A stretch of DNA of 64,000 bases from Bog-756 sp963828385 (GTDB lineage: Bacteria; Actinomycetota; Acidimicrobiia; Acidimicrobiales; RAAP-2), in contig CAWHEF010000002.1 in the NCBI GenBank assembly GCA_963828385.1, forward strand, positions 496,001-560,000, read 5' to 3'. Positions 34,917-44,880 of the stretch are shown here, in pieces. The notes below the pieces were generated by a model. The model was not told where the DNA came from, made no database searches, and saw only the letters and a program-made list of their open reading frames with translations. The first letter of the stretch is position 1, and each line of letters starts with the position of its first letter. Position numbers and translations under genes: made by a program.

Positions 34917-36755
34917 ATGGAACTCACCGGAGCACAAGCGCTGATCAAGAGCCTGGAGGTGGAGCAGGTGGAGGTCATGTTCGGCCTTCCCGGTGGTGCC
35001 ATCCTGCCCGTGTACGACCCCATCATCGACTCGTCGATCCGCCACGTCCTCGTCCGTCACGAGCAGGGAGCGGGCCACATGGCCGAAGGGTATGCCCAGG
35101 CCACCGGCAGGCCGGGGGTGGCCATGGTCACGAGCGGACCGGGGGCCACGAACATCGTGACCCCGCTCGCCGACGCCTACATGGACTCGATCCCCCTCGT
35201 GGTGGTCACCGGGCAGGTGCCGACCTCGGCCATCGGCACCGACGCCTTCCAGGAGAGCGACATCACCGGGATCACCATGGGGATCACCAAGCACAACTGG
35301 TTGATCACCGATGCGAACGACATCCCCCGGGTGGTGGCCGAGGCGTTCCACGTGGCCACGACCGGACGCCCCGGCCCCGTGCTCATCGACGTCCCGAAGG
35401 ACGTCGCCAACCACACCATGGAGTGGTACAGCCCGGAGCTCTGTGACCTCGACCTCCCCGGCTACCACCCACGGACGCACGGAGACCCGTCGCTCGTCCG
35501 CACGGCGGCCGAGACGGTGCTGGCCGCCAAACGGCCCGTCATCTACGCCGGGGGCGGCATCCTCAAATCGCGGGCTACGGACGCCCTCCGGGAGCTGGCC
35601 GAGCGCACGGGCATCCCGGTGGTGACCACCCTCATGGCCCGCGGGTGCTTCCCCGACTCGCACCCGCTGTGCCTGGGGATGCCGGGCATGCACGGCAACT
35701 ACACGGCCGTGACCGCCATGCAGCGAGCCGACCTGCTGATCGCCCTCGGGAGCCGGTTCGACGACCGGGTGACCGGGAAGATCGACGCATTCGCCCCCGA
35801 CGCCAAGGTCGTCCACGTCGACATCGACCCGGCCGAGCTCAACAAGGTCCGTCGTGCCGACGTGGCCATTGCCGGTGACTGCCGATCGGTTACCGAAGAG
35901 ATCCTCAGTGCCCTCGCCGCGTTGGGCCTTCCCCATTCGGAGACCACCCGGGGCGGGAAGGGAGGCGCCCCGATCGACGCCGTCGAGGGAGCGCCGGCCG
36001 AGCCGGGCACGTTGGCCGACCGCCTTGCCCGGGCCCGTTTGGCGCCGTGGCGTGCCCAGCTCGGGGACTGGCAGCGCCGGTACCCCCTCGTCTATGACCA
36101 GCAGCCGGGAAGCGGGGCGCTCAAACCCCAGTTCGTGTTGGAGCGGCTGCGCGACGCCACCCCTGAGGACACCATCGTTGCCTCTGGGGTCGGCCAGCAT
36201 CAGATGTTCGCCTCACAGTGGTGGCGGTTCGAGCACCCGAACACCTGGATCAACTCCGGGGGGCTCGGGACGATGGGCTTCGCCGTGCCCGCCGCCATCG
36301 GCGCCAAGGTGGGTCGACCCGACCGGATGGTGTGGGCCGTCGACGGCGACGGGTGCTTCCAGATGACGGCCCAGGAGCTCGTGACGGCGTCCTCGGAGCG
36401 CATCCCGGTCAAGGTGGCGATCCTCAACAACGCCTATTTGGGCATGGTCCGCCAGTGGCAGGAGATGTTCTACGAGGAGCGCTACTCCGAGGTCTACCTC
36501 TCCCCGGACCTGCCCGACTACGTGGGGTGGGCCGAAGCGATGGGGTGCATCGGCATCCGGGTGGACGCTTCCGAGGAGGTGGAGGCGGCCATCGACAAGG
36601 CCAACGACATCGACGACCGGCCGGTGGTCATCGACTTCCGGACCGACGCCTTCGAGAAGGTCTTCCCCATGGTGGCGGCGGGCAGCTCGAACGACGACAT
36701 CCTGGTCGACCCCTCCCAACGGGAGGACACCTCGGAGCGAAGGGAGGTCCAGTGA
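34917..36755 (+). CDS. ilvB: Acetolactate synthase, large (catalytic) subunit
   Basis: 612 residues. ThDP- and FAD-dependent enzyme joining two pyruvates, or pyruvate and 2-ketobutyrate, for valine, leucine and isoleucine synthesis. Seen: MFGLPGGAILPVYD, catalytic Glu in VRHEQGAGHMAEGYA, TSGPGATNIVTPLADAYMDS and the ThDP-binding GDGCFQMTAQELVTA with NN. ATG 34917 follows AAGGAG; an upstream in-frame ATG at 34818 abuts the terminator and lacks a site. The stop shares a base with ilvN. Expression is controlled by the leader attenuator. Confidence 0.96.
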   Translation: MELTGAQALIKSLEVEQVEVMFGLPGGAILPVYDPIIDSSIRHVLVRHEQGAGHMAEGYAQATGRPGVAMVTSGPGATNIVTPLADAYMDSIPLVVVTGQVPTSAIGTDAFQESDITGITMGITKHNWLITDANDIPRVVAEAFHVATTGRPGPVLIDVPKDVANHTMEWYSPELCDLDLPGYHPRTHGDPSLVRTAAETVLAAKRPVIYAGGGILKSRATDALRELAERTGIPVVTTLMARGCFPDSHPLCLGMPGMHGNYTAVTAMQRADLLIALGSRFDDRVTGKIDAFAPDAKVVHVDIDPAELNKVRRADVAIAGDCRSVTEEILSALAALGLPHSETTRGGKGGAPIDAVEGAPAEPGTLADRLARARLAPWRAQLGDWQRRYPLVYDQQPGSGALKPQFVLERLRDATPEDTIVASGVGQHQMFASQWWRFEHPNTWINSGGLGTMGFAVPAAIGAKVGRPDRMVWAVDGDGCFQMTAQELVTASSERIPVKVAILNNAYLGMVRQWQEMFYEERYSEVYLSPDLPDYVGWAEAMGCIGIRVDASEEVEAAIDKANDIDDRPVVIDFRTDAFEKVFPMVAAGSSNDDILVDPSQREDTSERREVQ

Positions 36756-37324
36756 TGACGGCGTACGGCACCGACCGGCGTCACCACACCCTCACCGTCC
36801 TCGTGGAGAACAAGTCGGGCGTGCTGGCCCGGGTGGCCGGCCTGTTCTCGCGGCGGGGTTACAACATCTTCAGTCTTGCCGTCGCCCCGTCCGACGACGA
36901 GCGGTTGAGCCGCATCACCATCGTGGTGGACGTGGCCTCGGCTCCGCTCGAGCAGGTCGTCAAGCAGTTGGACAAGCTCGTGCCGGTCGTGTCTATCGTC
37001 GAGCTCGACCCGAGCGACGCCCGCGAACGCGAGCTGTTGCTGGCCACGGTCGAAGCCGGCACCGAGGCACGGGGCCAGCTGATCCAGCTGGTCGGCGTGT
37101 TCGAGGGGAAGATCATCGACGTGGGAGCCGACCGCCTCACGGTCATGGTTGCCGGCGAGCCCGGGAAGCTCGACAACTTCGAGGATCTCATCCGCACCTA
37201 CGGCATCGTCGAGCTGCAGCGGACCGGTCGGGTGGCCTTGCCTATGCTTGACCGGTCACCCGGGCGACCCACTCGAGCCCATGACTCCCCCCCGATCGCA
37301 CGGATCCCGGAAAAGGCAGGTTGA
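36755..37324 (+). CDS. ilvN: Acetolactate synthase, small (regulatory) subunit
   Basis: 189 residues. An N-terminal ACT domain (HTLTVLVENKSGVLARVAGL, then RRGYNIFSLAV) binds valine for feedback control. The C-terminal half (RELLLATVEAGTEARGQLIQ, LTVMVAGEPGKLDNFEDLI) activates the large subunit. ATG 36755 overlaps the ilvB stop (TGATG) behind GGGAGG. The last 20 residues after ALPMLDR are a Pro/Arg-rich extension not typical of the family. The stop runs into the ilvC start region. Confidence 0.95.
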   Translation: MTAYGTDRRHHTLTVLVENKSGVLARVAGLFSRRGYNIFSLAVAPSDDERLSRITIVVDVASAPLEQVVKQLDKLVPVVSIVELDPSDARERELLLATVEAGTEARGQLIQLVGVFEGKIIDVGADRLTVMVAGEPGKLDNFEDLIRTYGIVELQRTGRVALPMLDRSPGRPTRAHDSPPIARIPEKAG

Positions 37325-37329
37325 GCACG

Positions 37330-38355
<1,026 letters not shown>

Positions 38356-38419
38356 CGTCCGTGTCCGTGCCGGGCGCTCACGATCCCCGGTGCTCCCCGG
38401 AGATCAGGTCAGCGGGGCG

Positions 38420-39997
38420 CTACCGGGGCACCGGCATGAGCCGGCTGGGTCCCTGGGTGGGCATGGTCTGGTGCTTCGGCACGGGGTAAGGGGCCGTCGG
38501 CGGGTTGATCTCCAGGATCTGCTGGGTGGTGCACTCGTTCCCGACCGGGGGGGCCGTTGTCGAATCCGAGGTGGGCGCCAGGGTGGGAACCCTCGTCACC
38601 GGTGACCCGAGTACGCCCAGGGTACGGGTCAGGTCCCCTGTCACCGAACGTCGCCAGGCGCTGATGTTGGGGGCGGAGACGCCGAACACCGACTCGAGGA
38701 AGCGGAGCTGGGACGTGTGGTCGAAGACGTCCGAACAGACGTAGCCGCCGGCAGAGAACGGCGAGACCACGAGCATCGGCACCCGTACGCCCAGTCCGAC
38801 CGGTCCGGCGATGCCACCCGCCGTTCCGGGTAGCGGGTCGACGCTCAGGTACTCGCCGGCCGTCCCCGCCGGCGGGGACGGCGGAGGCACGTGGTCGAAG
38901 AAGCCGTCGTTCTCGTCGTACATGATGAACAGCACGGTGGACGCCCACACGTCGGGATTCGACACCAGGGTGTCGAGCACCTGGTTGGTGTACCACTCGC
39001 CCAGAGCGGCCGGGGCGGGAGGGTGCTCGTCATAGGTGTCGGGAGAGATGATCCACGAGACCTGGGGCAGGGTGCCGTTAGCCACATCGGCGGCGAAGTC
39101 GTTGGTGCCCCCGGGATCGGTCAGGCCTCCGGTGACCGTGGGCCCGTAGTAATTGAAGGCGTTCTGGTAGAGCGGCGAGCTCGGGTCCGAGTACTGCTCG
39201 AAGAACAACAGGACGTTCTTGTTCAAGAACTCACCCGACGTCGGCCTGTAGAGCGAGCCGTAGGGGTTGTAGCACTTCCAGCTGATGTCGGCGGCCGACA
39301 GCGCCTCGGGCATGGTCTTCCACGAGCACGTGAACCGCACCTCGGAGAGGGAGTCGAACGTGGTGAGGATGGGGCCCCCGGCCACGCCTGCAGGGTCGAT
39401 CGTGCCAGACATCGACATGAGCCGGTTGGGATGGGTGGGACCGAGCACGGAGCAGAAGTAGCGGTCGCAGATCGTGAACTTCTCGGCGAGGTCCCAGTAG
39501 AAGGGGATATCCCCTCGCCGGTAGTAGCCCATGGTGTTGACGCCGAGGGCGCCCTCGTACGCGCTCGAGGTGTGTGTGGCCGCGAAGCGGTCCATAGCGC
39601 CACCGTTCCAGGAGGTGTGCTCGGCCTGCCATGAGTGGGAGAGGTCGTAGGTGCACTCGGCCTGCTGGTTCTTCGTGTCCAGGTGGAAAGGCAGCAGACT
39701 CGGGCTCGGGCCGCCCGGCCACGCCTGCTTGAACGCCCGGCGGTTGTGCCGCTCGTCGAATCCCTTCACTCCGCCCATGGCACCGAAGTAGTGATCGAAG
39801 GAACGGTTCTCCTGCATGAGGAAGACGACGTGCTTGACGGCGCCGAGGTCCGTGCCCGCCGGCTTCACCCTCGCCGCCCGGCGGACAGTGTCGGCGCCGA
39901 CCGGACCGGGGCGGCCGAGCTTGGCCAGGGAGAGGGCGGCTGCCCCTGCGATCCCCCCGGCCAGCAGCTCCCGTCTGGACAGGGTGGGATCGGTCAC
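38420..39997 (-). CDS. Tat-exported phosphoesterase (phospholipase C family), second copy
   Basis: 525 residues. The N-terminus is Tat-like (LSRRELLAGGIAGAAALSLA) but has no lipobox Cys, unlike its paralogue at 26670. Domain motifs are KHVVFLMQENRSFDHYFGAM, GPTHPNRLMSMSG, FIMYDENDGFFDHVPPP and RVPMLVVSPFSAGG. GTG 39997 is preferred because a CACGAT box lies 6 bases upstream; ATG 40033 is in frame. It is inserted between the ilvBNC operon and serC and converges on ilvC. It is probably a secreted enzyme for phosphate or lipid breakdown. Confidence 0.9.
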   Translation of the reverse strand: MTDPTLSRRELLAGGIAGAAALSLAKLGRPGPVGADTVRRAARVKPAGTDLGAVKHVVFLMQENRSFDHYFGAMGGVKGFDERHNRRAFKQAWPGGPSPSLLPFHLDTKNQQAECTYDLSHSWQAEHTSWNGGAMDRFAATHTSSAYEGALGVNTMGYYRRGDIPFYWDLAEKFTICDRYFCSVLGPTHPNRLMSMSGTIDPAGVAGGPILTTFDSLSEVRFTCSWKTMPEALSAADISWKCYNPYGSLYRPTSGEFLNKNVLLFFEQYSDPSSPLYQNAFNYYGPTVTGGLTDPGGTNDFAADVANGTLPQVSWIISPDTYDEHPPAPAALGEWYTNQVLDTLVSNPDVWASTVLFIMYDENDGFFDHVPPPSPPAGTAGEYLSVDPLPGTAGGIAGPVGLGVRVPMLVVSPFSAGGYVCSDVFDHTSQLRFLESVFGVSAPNISAWRRSVTGDLTRTLGVLGSPVTRVPTLAPTSDSTTAPPVGNECTTQQILEINPPTAPYPVPKHQTMPTQGPSRLMPVPR

Positions 39998-40049
39998 GTC
40001 TGCATCGTGCCACAGGTCGCCGACGCCGACCATCGCTCCATTGGGGCGC

Positions 40050-41207
40050 TCAGGAGGCGAGCGCCCCCACCACGTAGTTGATCGAGGCGCAGCAGGCGGC
40101 GATGTCGTCGGGGTCGATGGCCGGGAACATGGCGATCCGGAGCTGGTTGCGGCCGAGCTTGCGGTAGGGCTCGGTGTCCACCACCCCGTTGGCGCGTAGG
40201 ACGGCGGCCACGACGCCGGCGTCGACGGGCTCCTTCAAGTCGACAGTGGCGACGACATGGCTCCGCTCGCGCTCCCGTTGCACGAACGGCACGGCGAAGT
40301 CGGAGCTGTCGGCCCAGGTGTAGAGGATCTCCGCCGACTTGTCGCACCGCCCGGTCGAGAACGACAACCCGCCGTTGTCGTTGAACCAGGACACCTGGTT
40401 GTCCATGAGGAAGATCGTCGCCAACGCCGGCGTGTTGTAGGTCTGGTCCAGCCTCGAGTTGTCGAGGGCGACGGACAGGTCGAGCGAGGCCGGGACCGAG
40501 CGCTCCGAGGCGGCGATCCGACCGATCCGGTCCTGTGCCGCCGGGGAGAGCAGGGCGACCCATAGGCCACCGTCGGAGGCGAAACACTTCTGGGGGGCGA
40601 AGTAATAGGCGTCGAACGCCGACGGGTCGACGGGCAGGCCGCCGGCGCCCGAGGTGGCGTCCACGGCCACCAGTCCGCCGCCCAGAGCAGGGGTGGGAGC
40701 ACCCTCGGGTCGCTCGATCGGCATCATCACGCCGGTGGAGGTCTCGTTGTGGGTCAATGCATAGAGGTCGACGTCGGCGGCAGCGACCGGGCTCGGATGG
40801 GTTCCCACCTCGGAGGTGATGACGTCCGGCTTGTCGAGGTGGGGTGCGGCAACGGCAGCGGCAGCGAACTTCGACGAGAACTCGCCGAAGCTCAGGTGCT
40901 GGCTCCGGCGTTCGATGAGGCAGAACGTCGCCGCGTCCCAAAAGGAGGTGGTGCCTCCATTGCCCAGCACCACCTCGTACCCGTCGGGCAGCGAGAAGAG
41001 CTCGGCCAGCCCCTCGCGGAGATGGCCGACCACCGACTTGACCGTCTTCTGGCGGTGGCTCGTCCCGAGATAGTGGTCGGACACCGACGCCAGGGCCTCG
41101 ACGGCTTCAGGACGGACCTTGGAGGGGCCGGAGCCGAACCGGCCGTCGTCGGGCAGCAGATTGGCGGGGATGACGATGTCGGGGATCTCGGTCACGTATG
41201 GAATCAT
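40050..41207 (-). CDS. serC: Phosphoserine aminotransferase
   Basis: 385 residues, PLP-dependent class V enzyme making 3-phosphoserine. It belongs to the actinobacterial SerC type: FGSGPSKVRPEAV, HRQKTVKSVVGHLREGL, VLGNGGTTSFWD and the PLP Lys in YFAPQKCFASDGGLW. ATG 41207 lies only 6 bases from the divergent aspC ATG, so the two promoters must overlap the coding starts. Longer open frames upstream are antisense to aspC. It works with serA at 42540. Confidence 0.94.
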   Translation of the reverse strand: MIPYVTEIPDIVIPANLLPDDGRFGSGPSKVRPEAVEALASVSDHYLGTSHRQKTVKSVVGHLREGLAELFSLPDGYEVVLGNGGTTSFWDAATFCLIERRSQHLSFGEFSSKFAAAAVAAPHLDKPDVITSEVGTHPSPVAAADVDLYALTHNETSTGVMMPIERPEGAPTPALGGGLVAVDATSGAGGLPVDPSAFDAYYFAPQKCFASDGGLWVALLSPAAQDRIGRIAASERSVPASLDLSVALDNSRLDQTYNTPALATIFLMDNQVSWFNDNGGLSFSTGRCDKSAEILYTWADSSDFAVPFVQRERERSHVVATVDLKEPVDAGVVAAVLRANGVVDTEPYRKLGRNQLRIAMFPAIDPDDIAACCASINYVVGALAS

Positions 41208-41219
41208 GGCACCATGGTC
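41202..41219. promoter_or_regulatory. Overlapping back-to-back leaderless promoters of serC and aspC
   Basis: The two ATG codons are separated by GGCACC only. Six bases before each start lies a hexamer of NANNNT type: AATCAT for aspC (41202-41207) and, on the other strand, GACCAT for serC (41214-41219). Each hexamer contains the complement of the other gene's start codon. The promoter assignment is inferred from the leaderless pattern elsewhere. Confidence 0.5.
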
Positions 41220-42443
41220 ACGGAGACCCAAGACGAGCGGGGGGGGCGACGGGTATCGGCGCGGGTGGCTGCGGTGTCGCCGTCCGCCACCCTTGCCGTC
41301 GATGCCAAGGCAAAGGCGCTCCGTGCCGCCGGGGTGGACGTGATCGGATTCGGTGCCGGCGAGCCCGACTTCTCGACCCCGGCGCACATCGTGACCGCCG
41401 CCGAGACGGCCTGCGCAGACCCGAAGATGCACAAGTACACCCCGACGCCAGGGCTTCCGGAGCTGCGGGAGGCCATCGCCGCCAAGACGGCGCGCGACTC
41501 GGGGCTCCAGGTCACGGCGTCCCAGGTGCTCGTGACAAACGGCGGCAAGCACGCCATCGCCAACGCCTTCGCCACGCTCTGCGACCCCGGCGACGAGGTC
41601 CTCGTCCTCGCCCCCTACTGGACGACCTACCCCGAGGCCATCGAGTTGGCCGGCGGCGTGCCCGTGGTCGTCCCGACCGATGTGGACAGCGGGTTCCTCG
41701 CCACGCTCGATCAGCTCGAGGCGGCCAGGACCCCCCGCACCAAGGTCCTCCTGTTCGTGTCGCCCTCGAATCCGACCGGCGCCGTCTATCCGCGTTCAGC
41801 GATCGAGTCCATCGGACGGTGGGCTCTCGAGCACGGGCTGTGGGTGGTGACCGACGAGATCTACGAGCATCTCGTCTACGGGGACGCCGAGCACCACTCC
41901 ATGCCGGTGGTCGTCCCCGAGCTGGCCGACCGCTGCGTGGTGGTCAACGGCGTGGCCAAGACCTACGCAATGACCGGGTGGCGGGTCGGATGGATGATCG
42001 GGCCGGGTGATGTGATCGCTGCGGCATCGAACCTGCAATCCCACGAGACCTCCAACGTGGCCAATGTGTCCCAGCGGGCGGCGCTCGCCGCCGTCTCCGG
42101 TGACCTCGGCGGCGTCGAGCAGATGCGGACGGCGTTCGACCGGCGGCGTCGGACCATCACCTCGATGCTGAACGAGATCGACGGGGTCACCTGCCTGTTG
42201 CCCGACGGCGCCTTCTACGCCTTCCCCTCGGTTTCCGGCGTCCTCGACCGCATGATCAGAGGACGACGGCCTGCATCCTCCGCCGAGCTGGCGGAGCTCG
42301 CCATCGACGAGGCCAAGGTTGCGGTCGTCCCCGGCGAGGCGTTCGGTGCGCCCGGCTATTTCCGCATGTCCTATGCCCTCTCCGACGACCAGCTTGGGGA
42401 AGGCGTCACCCGCCTGGCCAAGCTGCTCGGCGAGGCCTCGTGA
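41214..42443 (+). CDS. aspC: Class I aminotransferase (aspartate aminotransferase type Ib)
   Basis: 409 residues, PLP enzyme. Seen: VIGFGAGEPDFSTPAHIV, YTPTPGLPELREAIAAK, SPSNPTGAVYP, VVTDEIYEHLVYGD and the PLP Lys in VVNGVAKTYAMTGWRVGWMIG, which is the thermophilic/actinobacterial AspAT pattern. The reaction is probably aspartate plus 2-oxoglutarate; prephenate or alanine use cannot be excluded. ATG 41214 is back-to-back with serC. The serA gene follows on the same strand after 96 bases. Confidence 0.9.
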   Translation: MVTETQDERGGRRVSARVAAVSPSATLAVDAKAKALRAAGVDVIGFGAGEPDFSTPAHIVTAAETACADPKMHKYTPTPGLPELREAIAAKTARDSGLQVTASQVLVTNGGKHAIANAFATLCDPGDEVLVLAPYWTTYPEAIELAGGVPVVVPTDVDSGFLATLDQLEAARTPRTKVLLFVSPSNPTGAVYPRSAIESIGRWALEHGLWVVTDEIYEHLVYGDAEHHSMPVVVPELADRCVVVNGVAKTYAMTGWRVGWMIGPGDVIAAASNLQSHETSNVANVSQRAALAAVSGDLGGVEQMRTAFDRRRRTITSMLNEIDGVTCLLPDGAFYAFPSVSGVLDRMIRGRRPASSAELAELAIDEAKVAVVPGEAFGAPGYFRMSYALSDDQLGEGVTRLAKLLGEAS

Positions 42444-42539
42444 TCCCCGGCCAGAACGCCAGGATCGGCCCGATCGCCCACGAGCTCGCAGGTCGGACCG
42501 GGCGTGGAGGAGCAAAAGACCTTCGCAGAGAGGAAGTCC

Positions 42540-44107
42540 ATGGGTAGGGTCCTCGTCACCGAGAAGCTCGCCCAGACCGGGCTGGAGCTGATGGCCGAGG
42601 CCGGGCACGAGGTCGATGTCCGGCTCGGGCTCTCGCCCGACGAGCTGCTGACCGCCGTCCCCGGCGCCCAGGCCCTCGTCATCCGGTCGGCGACCACGGT
42701 GACGGCAGAGGTGCTGGGCGCCGGAGGTGACCTGGTCGTCGTGGGCCGGGCCGGCATCGGCCTCGACAACGTCGACGTCGAGGCGGCGACCTACTCGCGG
42801 GGTCATGGTGGTGAACGCCCCGCAGTCGAACATCCTGTCCGCCGCCGAACAGGCGATGGCGCTCCTCCTGGCCCAGGCCCGCAACATGCCCCAGGCCCAC
42901 GCCGCCCTGGTCGCAGGCAAGTGGGAGCGATCGAAGTGGGAGGGGGTCGAGCTGCACGGCAAGACGCTCGGTGTGGTGGGCCTGGGACGCGTCGGCGCGC
43001 TGGTCGCCCAGCGGGCACTGGCCTTCGGCATGCGTCTCGTGGCCTACGACCCGTTCATCTCGGCCGACCGGGCCCGGCACATGGGTGTCGAGCTCATGGA
43101 GCTCGACACCCTGATGGCGAACGGCTGACTTCGTCACCGTGCATCTTCCGAAGAATGCCGAAACCGTGGGCCTCCTCGGCAAGGAGCTCCTGGCCAAGGC
43201 CAAGCCCGGGCTGCGCATCATCAACACCGCCCGGGGCGGGATCGTCGACGAGGCCGCTCTGGCCGAGGCCATTCGATCGGGGCCGGTCGAAGGGGCGGGG
43301 CTCGACGTGTTCGCCACCGAGCCGACGACCGAGTCGCCCCTCTTCGAGCTCCCCTCGGTCGTCGTGACCCCCCACCTCGGCGCGTCGACCACCGAGGCCC
43401 AGGACAAGGCGGGCGTGACCATCGCCGAGCAGGTGATCCTGGCGTTGAACGGTGACTTCGTCCCCTTCGCCGTGAACGTCGCCGCCACCGATGTCTCCGA
43501 GACCGTCCGCCCGTTCATGGGCCTGGCCGAGCAGCTCGGCCGCATCCTCTCGTGCCTCAACGACGGCCTTCCGGACAGGCTCGACATCGAGTACGAGGGC
43601 GGCCTGGCCGGCGCCGGAACGGGCATCCTGACCCTGTCCGTGCTGAAGGGCGTGTTCGCCGCCGGCACTACCGAGCCGGTGAGCTACGTGAACGCCCCCC
43701 AGCTGGCGGCCGAGCGCGGTCTCGAGGTCCGGGAGACGTCGACCGTGACCGCCCACGACTTCGTCAACCTGATCACGCTCCGCAGCGGGGACCACGCGGT
43801 GGGCGGCACCCTCGCCGGACCTCGCAGCGAGGCCCGGCTGGTGATGATGGACGACCACACGGTGGAGGTGCCACCCGCCCCTCACATGGTTGTCGTACGC
43901 AATGACGACCGCCCCGGGATGATCGGTGTGGTGGGCACCATCGTGGGCGAGGCGGGAGTCTCGATCTCGTCGATGGCGGTCGGGCCGTCGGCCACCGGCA
44001 ACACGGCGTTGATGGTGCTGTCGACCGATCGGCCCGTCCCCGAAGCGGCGCTCGATCGGCTGCGGTCGGCCGCCGGGATCAGCGACGTGCACACCGTCGA
44101 GTCCTGA
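42540..44107 (+). pseudogene. serA: D-3-phosphoglycerate dehydrogenase, two frame breaks
   Basis: First step of serine synthesis. ATG 42540 follows GAGAGGAAG. Part 1 (LVTEKLAQTGLELM, VGRAGIGLDNVDVEAAT) shifts one base near 42795 into part 2 (GVMVVNAPQSNILSAAEQAM, KTLGVVGLGRVGALVAQRAL). That shifts near 43125 into part 3 (ADFVTVHLPKNAETVGLLG, catalytic Arg in NTARGGIVDE, His in VVTPHLGASTTEAQDKAG). The C-terminus has the long actinobacterial form with an intervening domain and an ACT domain (MVVVRNDDRPGMIGVVGTIV). Each break is one extra base. Intact length would be about 522 residues. Since the gene is essential for serine synthesis, sequencing error is likely. Confidence 0.9.
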
Positions 44108-44121
44108 TCACCCGCCTCGGC

Positions 44122-44301
44122 TCATCCGGCGGCAGGCGTCCGGTCGGGGTTGTGCGGCACCGGTGGCCACGTGTCGGCGCTGATCACCGGAGAACGGGTT
44201 CGGCGCCGTGCTGCAGGCGGGCGAAGAACGCGAGCGATCACGACTACGGCGCCACCGACGATCATGAGGAGCAGCGACCGGCTCACGATGGTTCTCAGCA
44301 C
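44122..44301 (-). CDS. Small membrane protein, hypothetical
   Basis: A 59-residue frame from GTG 44301: VLRTIVSRSLLLMIVGGAVV begins an N-terminal membrane helix (about residues 8-24). An Arg-rich stretch and a Pro-rich tail (SADTWPPVPHNPD) follow. The helix-basic-tail layout looks protein-like and the tail recalls small conserved actinobacterial membrane proteins. There is no clear ribosome binding site. It converges on serA 15 bases away. It could be a spurious frame. Confidence 0.45.
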   Translation of the reverse strand: MLRTIVSRSLLLMIVGGAVVVIARVLRPPAARRRTRSPVISADTWPPVPHNPDRTPAAG

Positions 44302-44640
44302 GGACCAAGCACGGCTCTCGACATGGCACGAGCGTACCAACGCCGTCGATCCTCTCCCCGGCGCTGTCGTGCGTGACGACATTCGGGTATGAGAACAGCT
44401 GACGTCGCAAGGTGGCGCATTGAACGGCCCGGTCGGAGATCGTTGCCCTGCTGGTTGGGAGGACGTAGCATGGTCGCGGCATCGCAGTAATCCGCTTGGG
44501 CTAGTCGGCGGCAGCGCAGCAGTGCGGACCAATGGGGGAGACCACAATTGCGATGGCATGAGCCACAGGCCGAACCCGCCGACCGAGGCGGCCTACGGAG
44601 CCCCGGGGTGACCGCACTCCGAACGCCTGGCTCGTCGTCT

Positions 44641-44682
44641 GCTTCATACGGTGTCGTTCGAGCTTCATACGGTGTCGTTCGA
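44641..44682. repeat. Perfect 21-bp tandem repeat, two copies
   Basis: GCTTCATACGGTGTCGTTCGA occurs twice in a row (44641-44661 and 44662-44682) with no mismatch, in noncoding sequence. Its lower GC than the surroundings suggests it may be a binding site or a recent duplication. Confidence 0.9.
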
Positions 44683-44790
44683 TCGCAGTCGCGAGGCGCA
44701 GAGCGCTGACGCGGCTCTTCACCTACCGGGTCCTCCGACGTCGGCTGCCCCCCTGCCCCTCGTGGTAGTCGGCGCCGGGGACCCGGTAGA

Positions 44791-44852
44791 CCTGCGACAG
44801 GGAGCCCCTGCGACAGGGAGCCCTGCGATAGGGAGCCCCGCGACAGACAGCC
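44791..44852. repeat. 15-16-bp degenerate tandem repeat, four copies
   Basis: Units of CCTGCGACAGGGAGCC type follow each other at 44791, 44807, 44822 and 44838 with increasing divergence, just downstream of the leuD stop. No open frame uses them. Confidence 0.75.
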
Positions 44853-44880
44853 CCGCGAACCGGCGGGCGATCCCCGATCA

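Larger units (their letters stand above)
44302..44880. other. Gene-poor stretch with tandem repeats
   Basis: About 580 bases between the small membrane protein and leuD with no convincing gene in any frame. It holds two tandem-repeat tracts, at 44641-44682 and 44791-44852. No tRNA, terminator with T-run or riboswitch was recognised. Confidence 0.6.

Noticed and set aside
42540..44107. Programmed ribosomal frameshifting in serA or the other broken genes
   Set aside because: No slippery heptamer with downstream pseudoknot was seen, the breaks occur in unrelated genes, and homologues are not known to need a frameshift.
44641..44852. CRISPR array
   Set aside because: The repeats are contiguous without spacers, the units are 15-21 bases, and no cas genes are present.
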